Positions 28,093-36,881 of a stretch of DNA of 64,000 bases are shown here, in pieces. Within the stretch, counting starts at the first letter, position 1. Every line of letters begins with the position of its first letter. This stretch comes from Desulfovibrio sp. (lineage in GTDB: Bacteria; Desulfobacterota; Desulfovibrionia; Desulfovibrionales; Desulfovibrionaceae). Both the position numbers and the translations under genes were made by a program. The stretch covers positions 1-64,000 of the forward strand of contig JAFQNG010000077.1 of NCBI GenBank assembly GCA_017396005.1. Reading direction: 5' to 3'. Below the pieces are notes generated by a model. It ran no database searches, was not told the DNA's origin, and saw nothing but the letters and a program-made list of their open reading frames with translations.

Positions 28093-29205
28093 TCACCTGT
28101 CCTTAACGTTCAGAACCAGCACACCGATGGCTGTGCCGCTTTTCAGGTAGACCGTAGGTGGACGGTCAAAGCCCTTTTCAAAGATCTTTCCGGCCTTTTC
28201 CCCCACCTTACCGGCAGCTATCCATGCCTGATCTTCCAGACTGTAGGAGTTCCACACCATCTGATCCGTGGATTCGCCGTATGTTCCGTAGGTGGTGCTT
28301 TGTGCACCGCTGTAGCGCTTGGCTGTGCCCAAGCCCTCAAGAAAGGCAGACGCTATAAGGCCGCCCCAGCGGCTGAAAAAATGCGTATCAACACGCGAAG
28401 CAACAGAAGCTTCGGAAGTACCGGGATCAACGGCATAGGCTTCAAGTTGGACAGTCTCGCCAGAAGGCAGGACAGCTCTGTTGAAGGCCAGCACAAGGCG
28501 CTCGTCATGGCGTTGGAAGCTGCCCAGCAGTCGGGCATTTTTGTACTGTCCTGATGCCACGGTAGCCATGACAGCAGACGGCACGTCTGAGTTCACACCG
28601 GTATCCACCACGGCATAGAGAAGATCGCCGGGCTTGATGCCCAAGGGGGAAGATGTCTCTGCTTCAGTAGGAGTCACCTCAGCTCTTTGCGATGTGCTTA
28701 CACCAGGCTTCTTTTCTTCAGAGAAATCTTTCAGATAGACGAGCTGGCCTGTTCCTGCTGAAACCGCAGACAGCTTGGTATCTAGTGCCGACAAGTCCTC
28801 CATCATGCGCTTGAGCATGGCATCATTGGTTCGTGGAGGCTGCACCGGCATGGTGCGCACTGGAGCCACTGGAGGGGGAGCTGGAGGCGTCTCTTCCTTT
28901 TTCCCTACCAAAGGAGCTTTTTTACCCACAGGCGTAGGCACAAAACTTTCTCCGGCCTTGAGCGCAGCGTCTGCCTGTTGCGCATCATGGGAGTGCAGTT
29001 TGCGATTATATTCTTCCGACCCCTCCCCTCCGGCTTCAGCCTTTATGACATCTGATCTTGCACCTGCGATCTCTGCCGAGGATGATGGTTTTTCCGGTGA
29101 AAAGACGATGGTGAAGAACAAAAGACCAACTGTCACAGCCAGGGCCCCAATAAGGGTGAACATGAGTGCGCGCTTTCTGTTTCCTGAACTGATTGCAGAA
29201 CTCAT
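28093..29205 (-). CDS. dotG: DotG/IcmE (TraO) core-channel protein
   Basis: A 370-residue protein with an N-terminal membrane helix (about 14-34), a Pro-rich periplasmic linker (about 90-125) and a C-terminal VirB10-like domain (about 185-370; GIKPGDLLYAVVDTGVNSDV and KSGTAIGVLVLNV). DotG spans from the inner membrane to the outer-membrane ring. It lacks the long pentapeptide repeats of Legionella DotG, so it is close to the plasmid TraO size class. ATGA overlap with dotH. Confidence 0.88.
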   Translation of the reverse strand: MSSAISSGNRKRALMFTLIGALAVTVGLLFFTIVFSPEKPSSSAEIAGARSDVIKAEAGGEGSEEYNRKLHSHDAQQADAALKAGESFVPTPVGKKAPLVGKKEETPPAPPPVAPVRTMPVQPPRTNDAMLKRMMEDLSALDTKLSAVSAGTGQLVYLKDFSEEKKPGVSTSQRAEVTPTEAETSSPLGIKPGDLLYAVVDTGVNSDVPSAVMATVASGQYKNARLLGSFQRHDERLVLAFNRAVLPSGETVQLEAYAVDPGTSEASVASRVDTHFFSRWGGLIASAFLEGLGTAKRYSGAQSTTYGTYGESTDQMVWNSYSLEDQAWIAAGKVGEKAGKIFEKGFDRPPTVYLKSGTAIGVLVLNVKDR

Positions 29206-30173
29206 TGACGGCCTTCCTTGCCTGGGGATTCCTTCAGGGCAATGGTTTGTACCTGTCCATTGACAGATAGCATGATCCGCCCTGTAACAGGCACTTCATG
29301 GCATTTCACATTGCCAGCACCGTTGACCACAGCAGCCCAGGCAGGCCACATCAGACTGTGGATCGTGCGGATGTAATGCTTCCCGTTGTATTTCCAGACA
29401 GTCAGTCCTTCTCGTTTTGGTTCCATGCGGACACGCACAGCACCTTCAGGAGGAACACGATCCAGAAAACTCAGTAATGTGGAATCAACGGTTTCCTTGA
29501 TGTCCGCGATGACAGGCACACTGGCCCTGGGCCCACGATGAGCGAGCTGGAAGAGCACCAGAGCATCGGCCTTGCGCTCAGGGGATCGCACGGAATCCGA
29601 CTCCAGGCGGATGACCAGAGGGATATCCTGTTTATCCAGTGTGACGACTACGGTTGAGGTTCCGTAGCCCTGAGTGGGCAGGATATTGAGCAGGTTCCCG
29701 TCAGGCAGTTCCGGGCGCAGAACCTGAAAGAAGGAAGGGCCACCATTGGTGACTGAAGTAATGGGCCAGGGTTGCCCAGTGGAATCATGGAACACCAGGG
29801 AAGTGGCGATATTGGCCGTGGTGAATACCTTGACCGGCGTACGTCCGGGTTCCAGTGAAACGCGGACAGTACGGGACTTCAACGCCGGAGACACAGGGAG
29901 CAAGGCCCGTTCACGCTGGTCCGAGCGTTCCCGGTACTCCTGAATCTGCCCTTCATTGAGCGGCATCATCTGGCGCAGGCTCTGCTCAAACAGAGCTTGC
30001 ACTTCCTGAGCCTTTTTTACTTCGGCCTTATGGGGTGTCTGTTCTGTGCCTACGCTTGCCTTCTGCCTATGAGAGTCAGGAATAGACTGGTTCGCCTCAG
30101 ATACTCGACCAGCGAAGAGCAAAAGGACAATCAATACCATTATGTATAAATATTTTGCATTAAGTGTGATCAT
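29202..30173 (-). CDS. dotH: DotH/IcmK (TraN) outer-membrane ring protein
   Basis: A 323-residue exported protein with an uncleaved or cleavable N-terminal hydrophobic segment (about 8-24) and a strand-rich DotH domain (TVRVSLEPGRTPVKVFTTAN, TSLVFHDSTGQPWPI, then NGGPSFFQV). DotH forms the outer-membrane ring with DotC and DotD. It is the first structural gene of the operon, next to an AT-rich regulator. Confidence 0.85.
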   Translation of the reverse strand: MITLNAKYLYIMVLIVLLLFAGRVSEANQSIPDSHRQKASVGTEQTPHKAEVKKAQEVQALFEQSLRQMMPLNEGQIQEYRERSDQRERALLPVSPALKSRTVRVSLEPGRTPVKVFTTANIATSLVFHDSTGQPWPITSVTNGGPSFFQVLRPELPDGNLLNILPTQGYGTSTVVVTLDKQDIPLVIRLESDSVRSPERKADALVLFQLAHRGPRASVPVIADIKETVDSTLLSFLDRVPPEGAVRVRMEPKREGLTVWKYNGKHYIRTIHSLMWPAWAAVVNGAGNVKCHEVPVTGRIMLSVNGQVQTIALKESPGKEGRQ

Positions 30174-30186
30174 GAGGGTTTTCTCT

Positions 30187-30771
30187 TTATACTTTTATAT
30201 ATAAAAAATGACTCCAACCATCTAAATTATTTTTCCTGATACCATATCTTATTTTTCTAATAGCCCTTGAGAATATCTGTCCAACATTAGAGGGTGTAGT
30301 TTTTAAATTTTTTCCAATAGCACGTAATGTATTATTGCATCTGATAATTTCATATAAAATTAAAAATTCTTTTTTTGTTAGATTTGCAGATGATATAATT
30401 TTACTTATATATTCTTTTTGAATAAGTATTTCACATGGATCACGTGCAACAGTTTCTGAAAATGTAATATATGTATCAATGTCAAATTTTTCGGCTCTGT
30501 TTATTTTACAAATATATCTTGGAAACAATTCTGCAGGGCCAACTTTGAAAAAATCACATAATTTTTTTGCAGCTGATTTTAGTGATCCATCTTTTTCATA
30601 AACTGGTTGCTCAGATCCATTTGCTAATGAATAAATTTGACGTATATTGACACCTGTTTTTTCTGATAATTCCTTAGACGTTAAATAGTTTGCAATACGA
30701 TATATATGTATTGGAGATTCGTATTCTCTGTATTTATCGTAGTAAGGTACATACTTTCTTTTCGTTTCCAT
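30187..30771 (-). CDS. AT-rich HTH regulator with sigma region 4-like C-terminus
   Basis: A 194-residue DNA-binding protein in two parts: an N-terminal Cro/CI-like helix-turn-helix (about 30-70; LTSKELSEKTGVNIRQIYSL) and a C-terminal segment (about 120-185; LTKKEFLILYEIIRCNNTLRAIG then SNVGQIFSRAIRKIRYGI) that looks like sigma-70 region 4. The start at 30771 is chosen because AAGGA lies 7 bases upstream; ATG 30792 is also open but has no site. Base composition is much more AT-rich than the transfer genes on both sides, pointing to separate acquisition or to xenogeneic silencing. From its place it probably controls the transfer operon. Confidence 0.6.
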   Translation of the reverse strand: METKRKYVPYYDKYREYESPIHIYRIANYLTSKELSEKTGVNIRQIYSLANGSEQPVYEKDGSLKSAAKKLCDFFKVGPAELFPRYICKINRAEKFDIDTYITFSETVARDPCEILIQKEYISKIISSANLTKKEFLILYEIIRCNNTLRAIGKNLKTTPSNVGQIFSRAIRKIRYGIRKNNLDGWSHFLYIKV

Positions 30772-30799
30772 CGCCGTATCCTTGCATTTCATGCTGATT

Positions 30800-31789
30800 T
30801 TACGCAGCTACAGTTTGTAAAAACTTCATAACTCCCAAAGCATTGTCCTGTGGTACATGTTCTGCCAGAGGCGCTTTACCCTTGGAGTGAAGCAGGCTCC
30901 AGAGTCCCCAGGCAGGACCTCTCATAGGCTTGGCATCTGTAAATCGAGAAAGAAATCGCTCGAAGACAGGACGAAGTTTTTCTGCGTCAGACCTGGCCTT
31001 TTCGCGCCGCTTCTCATCTTGGGCTGTAAGGCATTCTGAAAGGTAACGTGTCCGTTCTGAGTCGATGTCTGGTGCCTTACTGGATTCATCAAGCCACCGA
31101 TGACCTCGAAGCCAGTTGCTCAGTTGTGGCACGTAACGACCATGCTCTCGTTGCCAGTCCTCGGAGGTGATGCTTTGTTCAATGCAGGAACGTATGGTCT
31201 GCAAGGGAGGAAGTTGACCGCATCTCTGCAGTTTGACCCAGGCGACCCTGGCAAATCCCTTGGCTTCCTTTTTGGGGTACAGTTCCCAGATACTTTCAAA
31301 ATCAGGCAAGGAAAAAGACACACGCCCCGCCGCAGGCGTATTGACAGTCGGAGCAGGCTTTACAGGCATCTGCTCAATGGGGGGTAAGGGGGGTGTCTTT
31401 TCTTTTTCTTGTTTCCTGAAATTATTTAAGTAGCCAGAATTTGGCCCTTTCCTGACAACTTTTGCCTGCTGGGGGGCAGAATGTGTCTTGCGACCTGCTG
31501 TCAGGTTTTCAGGACGGATCATATAATATACAGATGAGCGGTACTGCTCCTTGCGCACTGTGATCAGCTTTTCCCTGACAAGCTCAGCCAGGTAATTTTT
31601 GATGCTGCTTACGCTGCACGAAAGCCTTTCAGCCAGTCTGGCCTGTGAAGGCCAACAATGGTCTTTTTCCGCAGCATAGTTGCACAAAATCGTATACAAG
31701 AGCTTTGCACCTGCTGTGATAGACTTTTTCAAAACAAACTCCGGCAAAATCGGGCCATGAATATTTCCCTTGGGTGCGAAAGTTGGCAT
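30800..31789 (-). CDS. Replication-initiator-like HTH protein
   Basis: A 329-residue protein with an N-terminal winged-helix domain (HTH_36-like, about 20-85: AKLLYTILCNYA, CWPSQARLAERLSCSVSSIKNYL) and a C-terminal helical domain (about 150-260) that resembles plasmid and phage replication proteins (FESIWELYPKKEAKGFARVAW). GGAG stands seven bases before the ATG at 31789. Proteins of this type start or regulate replication of plasmids and conjugative elements; the exact role is not shown by sequence. It is the first gene of the minus-strand cluster in view. Confidence 0.6.
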   Translation of the reverse strand: MPTFAPKGNIHGPILPEFVLKKSITAGAKLLYTILCNYAAEKDHCWPSQARLAERLSCSVSSIKNYLAELVREKLITVRKEQYRSSVYYMIRPENLTAGRKTHSAPQQAKVVRKGPNSGYLNNFRKQEKEKTPPLPPIEQMPVKPAPTVNTPAAGRVSFSLPDFESIWELYPKKEAKGFARVAWVKLQRCGQLPPLQTIRSCIEQSITSEDWQREHGRYVPQLSNWLRGHRWLDESSKAPDIDSERTRYLSECLTAQDEKRREKARSDAEKLRPVFERFLSRFTDAKPMRGPAWGLWSLLHSKGKAPLAEHVPQDNALGVMKFLQTVAA

Positions 31790-31905
31790 TTTTCTTCTCC
31801 CGGCCCCGGAAAAAGGCAAAATATGCAGACCCGCTGTTGACAACGAGAACCCTTTCGGGTAACGTTATCCTCACGTTTGCTTGTTAGGATTCCGTTTGCA
31901 GATAG

Positions 31906-31935
31906 GCCGTTGAGTTCCCGCTCAACGGCTTTTTG
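31906..31935 (+). terminator. Hairpin followed by T-run
   Basis: A 9-bp perfect inverted repeat (GCCGTTGAG at 31906-31914 with its complement at 31921-31929, loop 6) is followed by TTTTT on the plus strand. It fits a small rho-independent terminator that would stop plus-strand transcription before it enters the transfer operon antisense. Confidence 0.45.
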
Positions 31936-32391
31936 CCGTTCTAGGGCTTCCTTGCTTTCCTCAATAAAAATTCCTTTCAACTGAGGTGGTTGAGAGCAGC
32001 TGGCTCGTCAGGCTGTGATCACCACACCACAGCGACACCCAGGCAATTGTGCTGGACAAGTCTCCGTCATCCAGCTTTGACCAAATCCCCACATGAGATT
32101 TGGATCCCTCCTTTAGTCCTGATCTTTGCTCCAAACTGCTTGAACGAAGACAGGGCGCAGAAAGGGAATGCCGGATGTTTCACCGATGTTTACAAACGAA
32201 GGAGTGAGTGGAAGCCCTTGCCTGTCCCAGAACAGGGGGGCGAGGCAGGAATGGTTTTAGATGGAGAAGGAAGGCAGACAGATTTTTCTCCAGCAGAGGG
32301 GCAAAGCGAAATTCTCGGTCGATGGGTTGAGCAAACAGACGGCCGCTGTATAGGGTCTTGATGCTCCGATTTTTAGCAGACCCTAAAAGTG

Positions 32392-32417
32392 TCGGGTTAC
32401 AATATCGGGTTACAATT
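32392..32417. repeat. 13-bp tandem repeat at the element-phage boundary
   Basis: Two adjacent copies of TCGGGTTACAAT(A/T), at 32392-32404 and 32405-32417, identical except for the last base. They lie directly after the 8-bp hairpin and 35 bases before the first phage gene. A recombinase binding site or a replication iteron are possible; nothing proves either. Confidence 0.6.
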
Positions 32418-32451
32418 TGATGTGTACATAGGCACATTTTACTGCTCTCCT

Positions 32452-32979
32452 ATGCACTTTAACCCATTGAAATCATTAGCTGGCAGGCGCTTACAAACGG
32501 CGTCTCAGGCGGCGCGCGATGCAGTCTTTTTCCGCATGCGGGATGAAGGCCTGCTGACCTGCGCCATGTACGCGCTGGCAACGCCCACCCTGGCAGACTG
32601 GCAGCGCATCACTGCGCCGGAGCGCGGCCTGTTGCTGCGCTGTGAAGATGCGCAGGGCCGCCTCATGGGCTGCGGCCTGTTCAGCCCCTGGCGCGGCCGT
32701 TTGCTGGAATTTGACTTCACGACATTCAGAGACACGGCGCATCTGGCTGTGCCCATGGCGCGGCAGGGCTTTGCCTGGGTATTTGCCCACCTGGACTGCA
32801 GCGGCATTGTGGGCCTCTGCCCCCTGCCCAATCGCCATGCCTGGCGGTTGGCCACGGCCTGCGGCTTCCGGCAGGTGGCACGTCTGCCCGCAGCCTGCTT
32901 CTACGCCCGCAAGGGCTGTCATGTGGACGGCCTGTTCTTTGTGCTCACCCGGGCGCAGCACAGCGCCCCCCTGCAGTAA
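32452..32979 (+). CDS. Phage GNAT-like protein (DUF2824-type)
   Basis: A 175-residue protein that reads as a GNAT-fold phage protein: central LLLRCEDAQGRLMGCGLFSPW (strands with acetyl-CoA-site position), then an ending RLATACGFRQVARLPAAC typical of GNAT C-termini. Such proteins sit at the head of podovirus structural operons. There is no clear ribosome-binding site at ATG 32452, and the sequence upstream belongs to the junction, so the native start may have been altered. Co-directional with the next ten phage genes. Confidence 0.5.
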   Translation: MHFNPLKSLAGRRLQTASQAARDAVFFRMRDEGLLTCAMYALATPTLADWQRITAPERGLLLRCEDAQGRLMGCGLFSPWRGRLLEFDFTTFRDTAHLAVPMARQGFAWVFAHLDCSGIVGLCPLPNRHAWRLATACGFRQVARLPAACFYARKGCHVDGLFFVLTRAQHSAPLQ

Positions 32980-33000
32980 ACACCATCATTGGGAGGTCAT

Positions 33001-33216
33001 ATGGGATTCGGAGGCAGCCCCGGCACGCCAGACGTGCCACAGGTCACGCCAGCACCCAAGCAGGAAGTACAGAAACCCGTTACCGAGGCAGCCACAGCTG
33101 CACGGCAGAGCCAGAAGGAAAAGGCAGCCAGGGCCACGGGCATCAGTGGTTCCATACACACCAGCCCCTTCAACCGTGCGCAGACAGAAAGGCGCAAGAC
33201 CCTGCTGGGGCAGTGA
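33001..33216 (+). CDS. Small phage protein upstream of the portal gene
   Basis: A 71-residue hydrophilic protein rich in Ala, Pro, Lys and Arg, ending HTSPFNRAQTERRKTLLGQ. Similar short, disordered proteins precede portal genes in many podoviruses; I do not know a function. GGGAGG lies 5 bases before the ATG. Its stop overlaps the portal start. Confidence 0.6.
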   Translation: MGFGGSPGTPDVPQVTPAPKQEVQKPVTEAATAARQSQKEKAARATGISGSIHTSPFNRAQTERRKTLLGQ

Positions 33217-34856
33217 CCATGCAGGAAGCCTGTCACAGCTCAGAAACAGCCCGTCAGGCAGTGCGCCTGCTGGCCCGGCGTCACAGTGCGCTTCTGCGGC
33301 GCCGGGCCCCGTGGGATACTGCATGGCAAAGCCTGGCAGAGTACTTTCTGCCCACACGCTGCCGCCTTGCGCCTGCTGACAGGGAGCAGGAGCACGGCCC
33401 CATGCTCAACAGCCGTCTGGTGGACGCCACAGGCATTCTGGCCATGCGCGTACTGGCCGCAGGCCTGCAGGGCGGGCTGACCAGCCCGGCGCGGCCGTGG
33501 TTCCGACTGTCTCTGGACGATGCGGACCTGGCCCGCAGCCGCCCGGGCCAGACCTGGCTGGACGAGGTCACCAGCCGCATGCGCACTGTGCTGCAGCGCT
33601 CCAATTTCTATAATGCCATGCACACCCTCTACGCAGAACTGGGCACCTTTGGCACGGCCTTTGCCTTTGAGCTGGCCGACCCACGCTGGGGTTTTCGCTT
33701 TGTGCCCCTCTGCGCCGGCGAATACGTGCTGGACTGCGATGCCCGCCAGAAGGTGGATACGGTCTTCCGCCGTACGGCCATGAGTCTGCGTCAGATGGTA
33801 CAGGCCTTTGGCCCGGCAGCTCTGCCCGGGCATCTGCGTGAGGCGGCCCGGCGGGAGCCTGACCAGCGCCATACTGTCATACAGGCCGTGCTGCCACGCC
33901 AGCCACAGGAATGGGGGCAGGGTGGGGCAGTGGCTTCGCCCTTGCTGCCCTGGGTGTCAGTGCACTGGCTGGAAGGCCGCGAAGGCGAGGCCCATGCCCT
34001 GCGCATGGCAGGCTTTACGGGCTTTCCCGGTTTCGGCCCGCGCTGGGACGTGACCGGCAATGAGGTCTATGGACGTTCCCCGGCCATGGACGCCCTGCCT
34101 GACTGCCGCATGCTGCAGCAGATGGGCCTGACCACCCTCAAGGCCCTGCACAAGGCCGTGGACCCGCCCATGAGCGTGGCCGCCAGCCTGCGTTCTGTGG
34201 GCCTGGACCTCACGCCCGGCGGCATCAACTACGTAGACAGTCTGCCCGGCCAGAGCCCGCAGGCCGCCATACCGCTCATACAGGTCAAACCGGATCTGGC
34301 AACGGCCCGCAAGGCCATGGAGGCTGTGCAGCAGCAGATACGCGCCGGCCTCTATAATGATCTCTTCAAGCTCATTCTTGAAGGCCGCAGCCGGGTGACC
34401 GCCAGCGAGATAGCTGCCCGCGAGGAGGAAAAACTGCTGCTCATGGGGCCAGTGCTGGAGCGCCTGCACGATGAGCTCTTCAACCCGCTCATTGATCGCA
34501 CCTTTGAGCTCATGCGCAGTCTGGACATGCTGCCGCCCTGCCCGCCTGAACTGGCAGGCCGTCATCTGCGGGTAGAATTTGTCTCCCTGCTGGCCCAGGC
34601 CCAGAAACTTGTGGGCGTCAGCGCGGCAGAGCAGTACATGCGCCTGACCCTGCAGGCAGCCACGGCCTGGCCCGAAGCCCTGGACAGTCTCAATGTGGAT
34701 AATCTGCTGGACAGCTATGCCGAAAGCCTGGGCCTGCCCGTGAGCCTGACCCGGCCCCGGCAGGAACGCGAGGCCCTGCGTCAGGCCCGTGCCGCTGCCC
34801 AGGGGAAGATGACAGCCCTGAACCATGGAGGAAATGCCCATGCAGCACAGCAATGA
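33213..34856 (+). CDS. Head-to-tail connector (portal) protein
   Basis: A 547-residue protein of the T7-like connector family, the dodecameric ring through which DNA enters and leaves the head. Signs are the N-terminal helical region (about 5-60), SRLVDATGILAMRVLAAGLQGGLTSPARPWFRL, and the C-terminal MEAVQQQIRAGLYNDLFKLI with SRVTASEIAAREEEKLLLMGPVLERL. GTG 33213 or ATG 33219 may start it; GGGG at 33204-33207 is better spaced for the GTG. The large terminase expected just before is absent. Confidence 0.85.
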   Translation: MTMQEACHSSETARQAVRLLARRHSALLRRRAPWDTAWQSLAEYFLPTRCRLAPADREQEHGPMLNSRLVDATGILAMRVLAAGLQGGLTSPARPWFRLSLDDADLARSRPGQTWLDEVTSRMRTVLQRSNFYNAMHTLYAELGTFGTAFAFELADPRWGFRFVPLCAGEYVLDCDARQKVDTVFRRTAMSLRQMVQAFGPAALPGHLREAARREPDQRHTVIQAVLPRQPQEWGQGGAVASPLLPWVSVHWLEGREGEAHALRMAGFTGFPGFGPRWDVTGNEVYGRSPAMDALPDCRMLQQMGLTTLKALHKAVDPPMSVAASLRSVGLDLTPGGINYVDSLPGQSPQAAIPLIQVKPDLATARKAMEAVQQQIRAGLYNDLFKLILEGRSRVTASEIAAREEEKLLLMGPVLERLHDELFNPLIDRTFELMRSLDMLPPCPPELAGRHLRVEFVSLLAQAQKLVGVSAAEQYMRLTLQAATAWPEALDSLNVDNLLDSYAESLGLPVSLTRPRQEREALRQARAAAQGKMTALNHGGNAHAAQQ

Positions 34857-35364
34857 TACTGACATGCCACTGCCCGGTTTTATGCCTGACACAGAAGCAC
34901 AGGCAGGACCAGAGGCCGTGATACAGCCACAGCAGGGCAACGGGGAAGAGCAAGGCGCGAACACGGCAGGGGAGAAGCCTGAACCCCTGCAGGCAGATCC
35001 TGCACAGGATGAAGCCCGGTGGCAGGCCCGTCTGCGCGAGCATGAGGCCGGGCAGCGCCGCCAGTGGGAGGCACAGGTGGCGGCCTGGCGTGAGGAGGCA
35101 GCGCGTGATCCACAGCTGGGCGGCCAGAATCTGGAGGCCAGTGTGGCCCGGGCCCAGCTGGCCCTGAGCCGTTTCGATACCGACAGGAGCATCGGTCGCC
35201 TGCTGGAGCAGAGCGGCTATGGCAATCACCCGGCAGTGCTGCGCTTTTTCAACCGTCTGGCTGACGCCCTGATGGAAGACAGCCCGGCCATGGGCCAGGG
35301 AGTGGAAGCCCTGGCCCCCCTGGAAGACCGTATGTACGCGGGCTGGTCATCCCTGAACGTATAA
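34840..35364 (+). CDS. Capsid scaffolding-like protein
   Basis: A 174-residue acidic, Gln/Glu/Ala-rich protein with a long helical middle (about 55-125; EARWQARLREHEAGQRRQWE), located between portal and capsid, the usual place for a scaffold. The start at 34840 is set by GGAGG eight bases upstream. Two nearer ATGs (34825, 34834) have no proper site. It overlaps the portal end by 17 bases. Confidence 0.65.
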   Translation: MQHSNDTDMPLPGFMPDTEAQAGPEAVIQPQQGNGEEQGANTAGEKPEPLQADPAQDEARWQARLREHEAGQRRQWEAQVAAWREEAARDPQLGGQNLEASVARAQLALSRFDTDRSIGRLLEQSGYGNHPAVLRFFNRLADALMEDSPAMGQGVEALAPLEDRMYAGWSSLNV

Positions 35365-35382
35365 TCGCAAGGAGAAGTCATC

Positions 35383-36372
35383 ATGTCCAATACACTCGGT
35401 TTTGTGGTTTCCCTGGCAGAGATGGAGCAGTTCTACCGCGGCGGTAAGGCCGGTCAGATCATAGAACTCATGAACAGAACCAATGACATCATGGACGATG
35501 TGCCGTGGATGGAGTCCAATCAGTCTGACGGCCATCTTACCCACATCCGCACAGGCCTGCCCGAAGTGTACTGGCGCAGGCTCTATCAGGGCACGCCGCC
35601 TTCCAAGTCACAGTGGAGCCAGGTCAAGGAGGGCTGCGGCCTTCTGGAGGCCATCATGGAGCTGGATGTGGAAGAACTGCGTCTCTATGGCGAGCGTGAC
35701 CGCGCCTTCCGCATGAGCGAGGGCGTGGCCTTTGCCGAGGCCATGCGTCAGAAGGTAGCTGCCACGCTCTTTTATGGGGACAGCAATATCAATCCTGACG
35801 AATTCAACGGCTTGGCCATGCGCTATCCGGCAGCAGATGCCGGCAATGTGCTGGATGCCGGCGGCAGGGAGCAGGGTGCCTGCACCTCGCTGTGGCTGGT
35901 GGCCTGGGGGGCGCAGGCCGTGCACGGCATCTATCCCAAGGGCAGTACCGGCGGCCTCTCCCATGAAGATCTGCACACCTATATGACGCAGGATGCAGGC
36001 GGCCGCAAATATCAGGTGGTGGGCGACAAGTACAACTGGCGCTGCGGTCTGGCTGTGCGCGACTGGCGGGCCGTGGCGCGCATAGCCAACCTGCCTGTGG
36101 CAGCCCTGGGCAGGCGCAAGGGCGAAGAGGGCTTCATTGATTTGCAGAAGCTGACCATTGAGGCCAAGAACAAGATGCCCCCGCAGCTGCGGCAGAAGGC
36201 TGTCTGGTACGGCAATGCCGATGTGCTCACAGCTCTGGAGCTGCAGAATTCCGACGCTGGCAATGTGCATCTGCAGTACGGCGACTTTTTCGCCTCCAGG
36301 GCTGTGCCTGTCTTGCACGGCAGGCCCGTGCGCCAGTGCGAGGCCATCGTCAGCAGTGAAAACCCGATCTAA
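35383..36372 (+). CDS. Major capsid protein
   Basis: A 329-residue protein with the podovirus capsid pattern: N-terminal arm, then WMESNQSDGHLTHIRTGLPEVYWRRLY, a central AATLFYGDSNINPDEFNGLAMRY, and GGLSHEDLHTYMTQD followed by KYNWRCGLAVRDWRAVARIANL. These fit the HK97-fold capsid of BPP-1-like phages. AAGGAG lies 7 bases before the ATG. It follows the scaffold gene by 18 bases and precedes a cement-like gene. Confidence 0.8.
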   Translation: MSNTLGFVVSLAEMEQFYRGGKAGQIIELMNRTNDIMDDVPWMESNQSDGHLTHIRTGLPEVYWRRLYQGTPPSKSQWSQVKEGCGLLEAIMELDVEELRLYGERDRAFRMSEGVAFAEAMRQKVAATLFYGDSNINPDEFNGLAMRYPAADAGNVLDAGGREQGACTSLWLVAWGAQAVHGIYPKGSTGGLSHEDLHTYMTQDAGGRKYQVVGDKYNWRCGLAVRDWRAVARIANLPVAALGRRKGEEGFIDLQKLTIEAKNKMPPQLRQKAVWYGNADVLTALELQNSDAGNVHLQYGDFFASRAVPVLHGRPVRQCEAIVSSENPI

Positions 36373-36391
36373 TCTGTAAAGAGGAGTTTGT

Positions 36392-36817
36392 ATGGCCATC
36401 ATTGACAGTACTTCCGTCTTTTTCGAAGGCCCGCTCACAGCCGAGAGCACAGGGCAGGCCGTGCCCCTGACCGCCCTGCGCCTGCCCGGCCGCATGGAGC
36501 CCATGCCCCTGCGCATCTCTGTGACACAGGCCTTTGTGGCTGACGAAGTGCAGAGCCTGACCATCACCATGCAGGAGGCTGACAGCCCTGACGGCCCGTG
36601 GACTGATGTGCCTGCCGCCACCTGGGCTGCCAGCGGCACAGAGCTGAGCCAGGGTGCACGCCTGGGCCCCCGTTTTCTGCCGCGCGGGGTACGCAAATGC
36701 TGGCTGCGCCTCAGGCTGATGCCCACGGCTGCCGGTGACATCAGCCGGGGCAGCATCTTTGCGGCCCTGCTGCGTGAAGAAGACTGGCCCTATGAAGAGG
36801 CCCTCAAGGTTCGTTAG
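36392..36817 (+). CDS. Capsid cement-like protein (Bbp16 type)
   Basis: A 141-residue strand-rich protein directly after the capsid gene, with FFEGPLTAESTGQAVPL at its start and KCWLRLRLMPTAAGD in the last third. Size, place and the pattern resemble the Bbp16 cement protein that decorates BPP-1-type capsids. Family call is tentative. GAGGAG lies about 10 bases before ATG 36392. Confidence 0.55.
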   Translation: MAIIDSTSVFFEGPLTAESTGQAVPLTALRLPGRMEPMPLRISVTQAFVADEVQSLTITMQEADSPDGPWTDVPAATWAASGTELSQGARLGPRFLPRGVRKCWLRLRLMPTAAGDISRGSIFAALLREEDWPYEEALKVR

Positions 36818-36881
36818 CAGAGCAGCCTCCCTGCCTGCGGCGCCTGCGCCGCAGGCCCCTTTGACCCCATAAGGAACAGCC

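Larger units (their letters stand above)
31790..32451. other. Junction between the conjugative element and the phage module
   Basis: No gene is supported in these 660 bases. It holds a hairpin at 31906-31929, an 8-bp inverted repeat (TAGGGTCT at 32351-32358 with its complement at 32378-32385) and a 13-bp tandem repeat at 32392-32417, all just before the phage genes. Base composition rises sharply at about 32.5 kb. An attachment site or a recombination scar is possible here; I could not find a matching copy elsewhere in the window. Confidence 0.5.

Noticed and set aside
31729..31980. Minus-strand frame of about 83 residues overlapping the start of the replication-initiator-like gene
   Set aside because: Only a TTG start, crosses a hairpin and the neighbouring gene's start; low-complexity Glu/Lys stretch without family resemblance.
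31990..32361. Plus-strand frame of 123 residues at the element-phage junction
   Set aside because: No usable start signal and no recognisable protein pattern; it may be scrambled remnant sequence.
32389..32451. Extended GTG start for the first phage gene
   Set aside because: The extension would translate the tandem repeat and has no ribosome-binding site.
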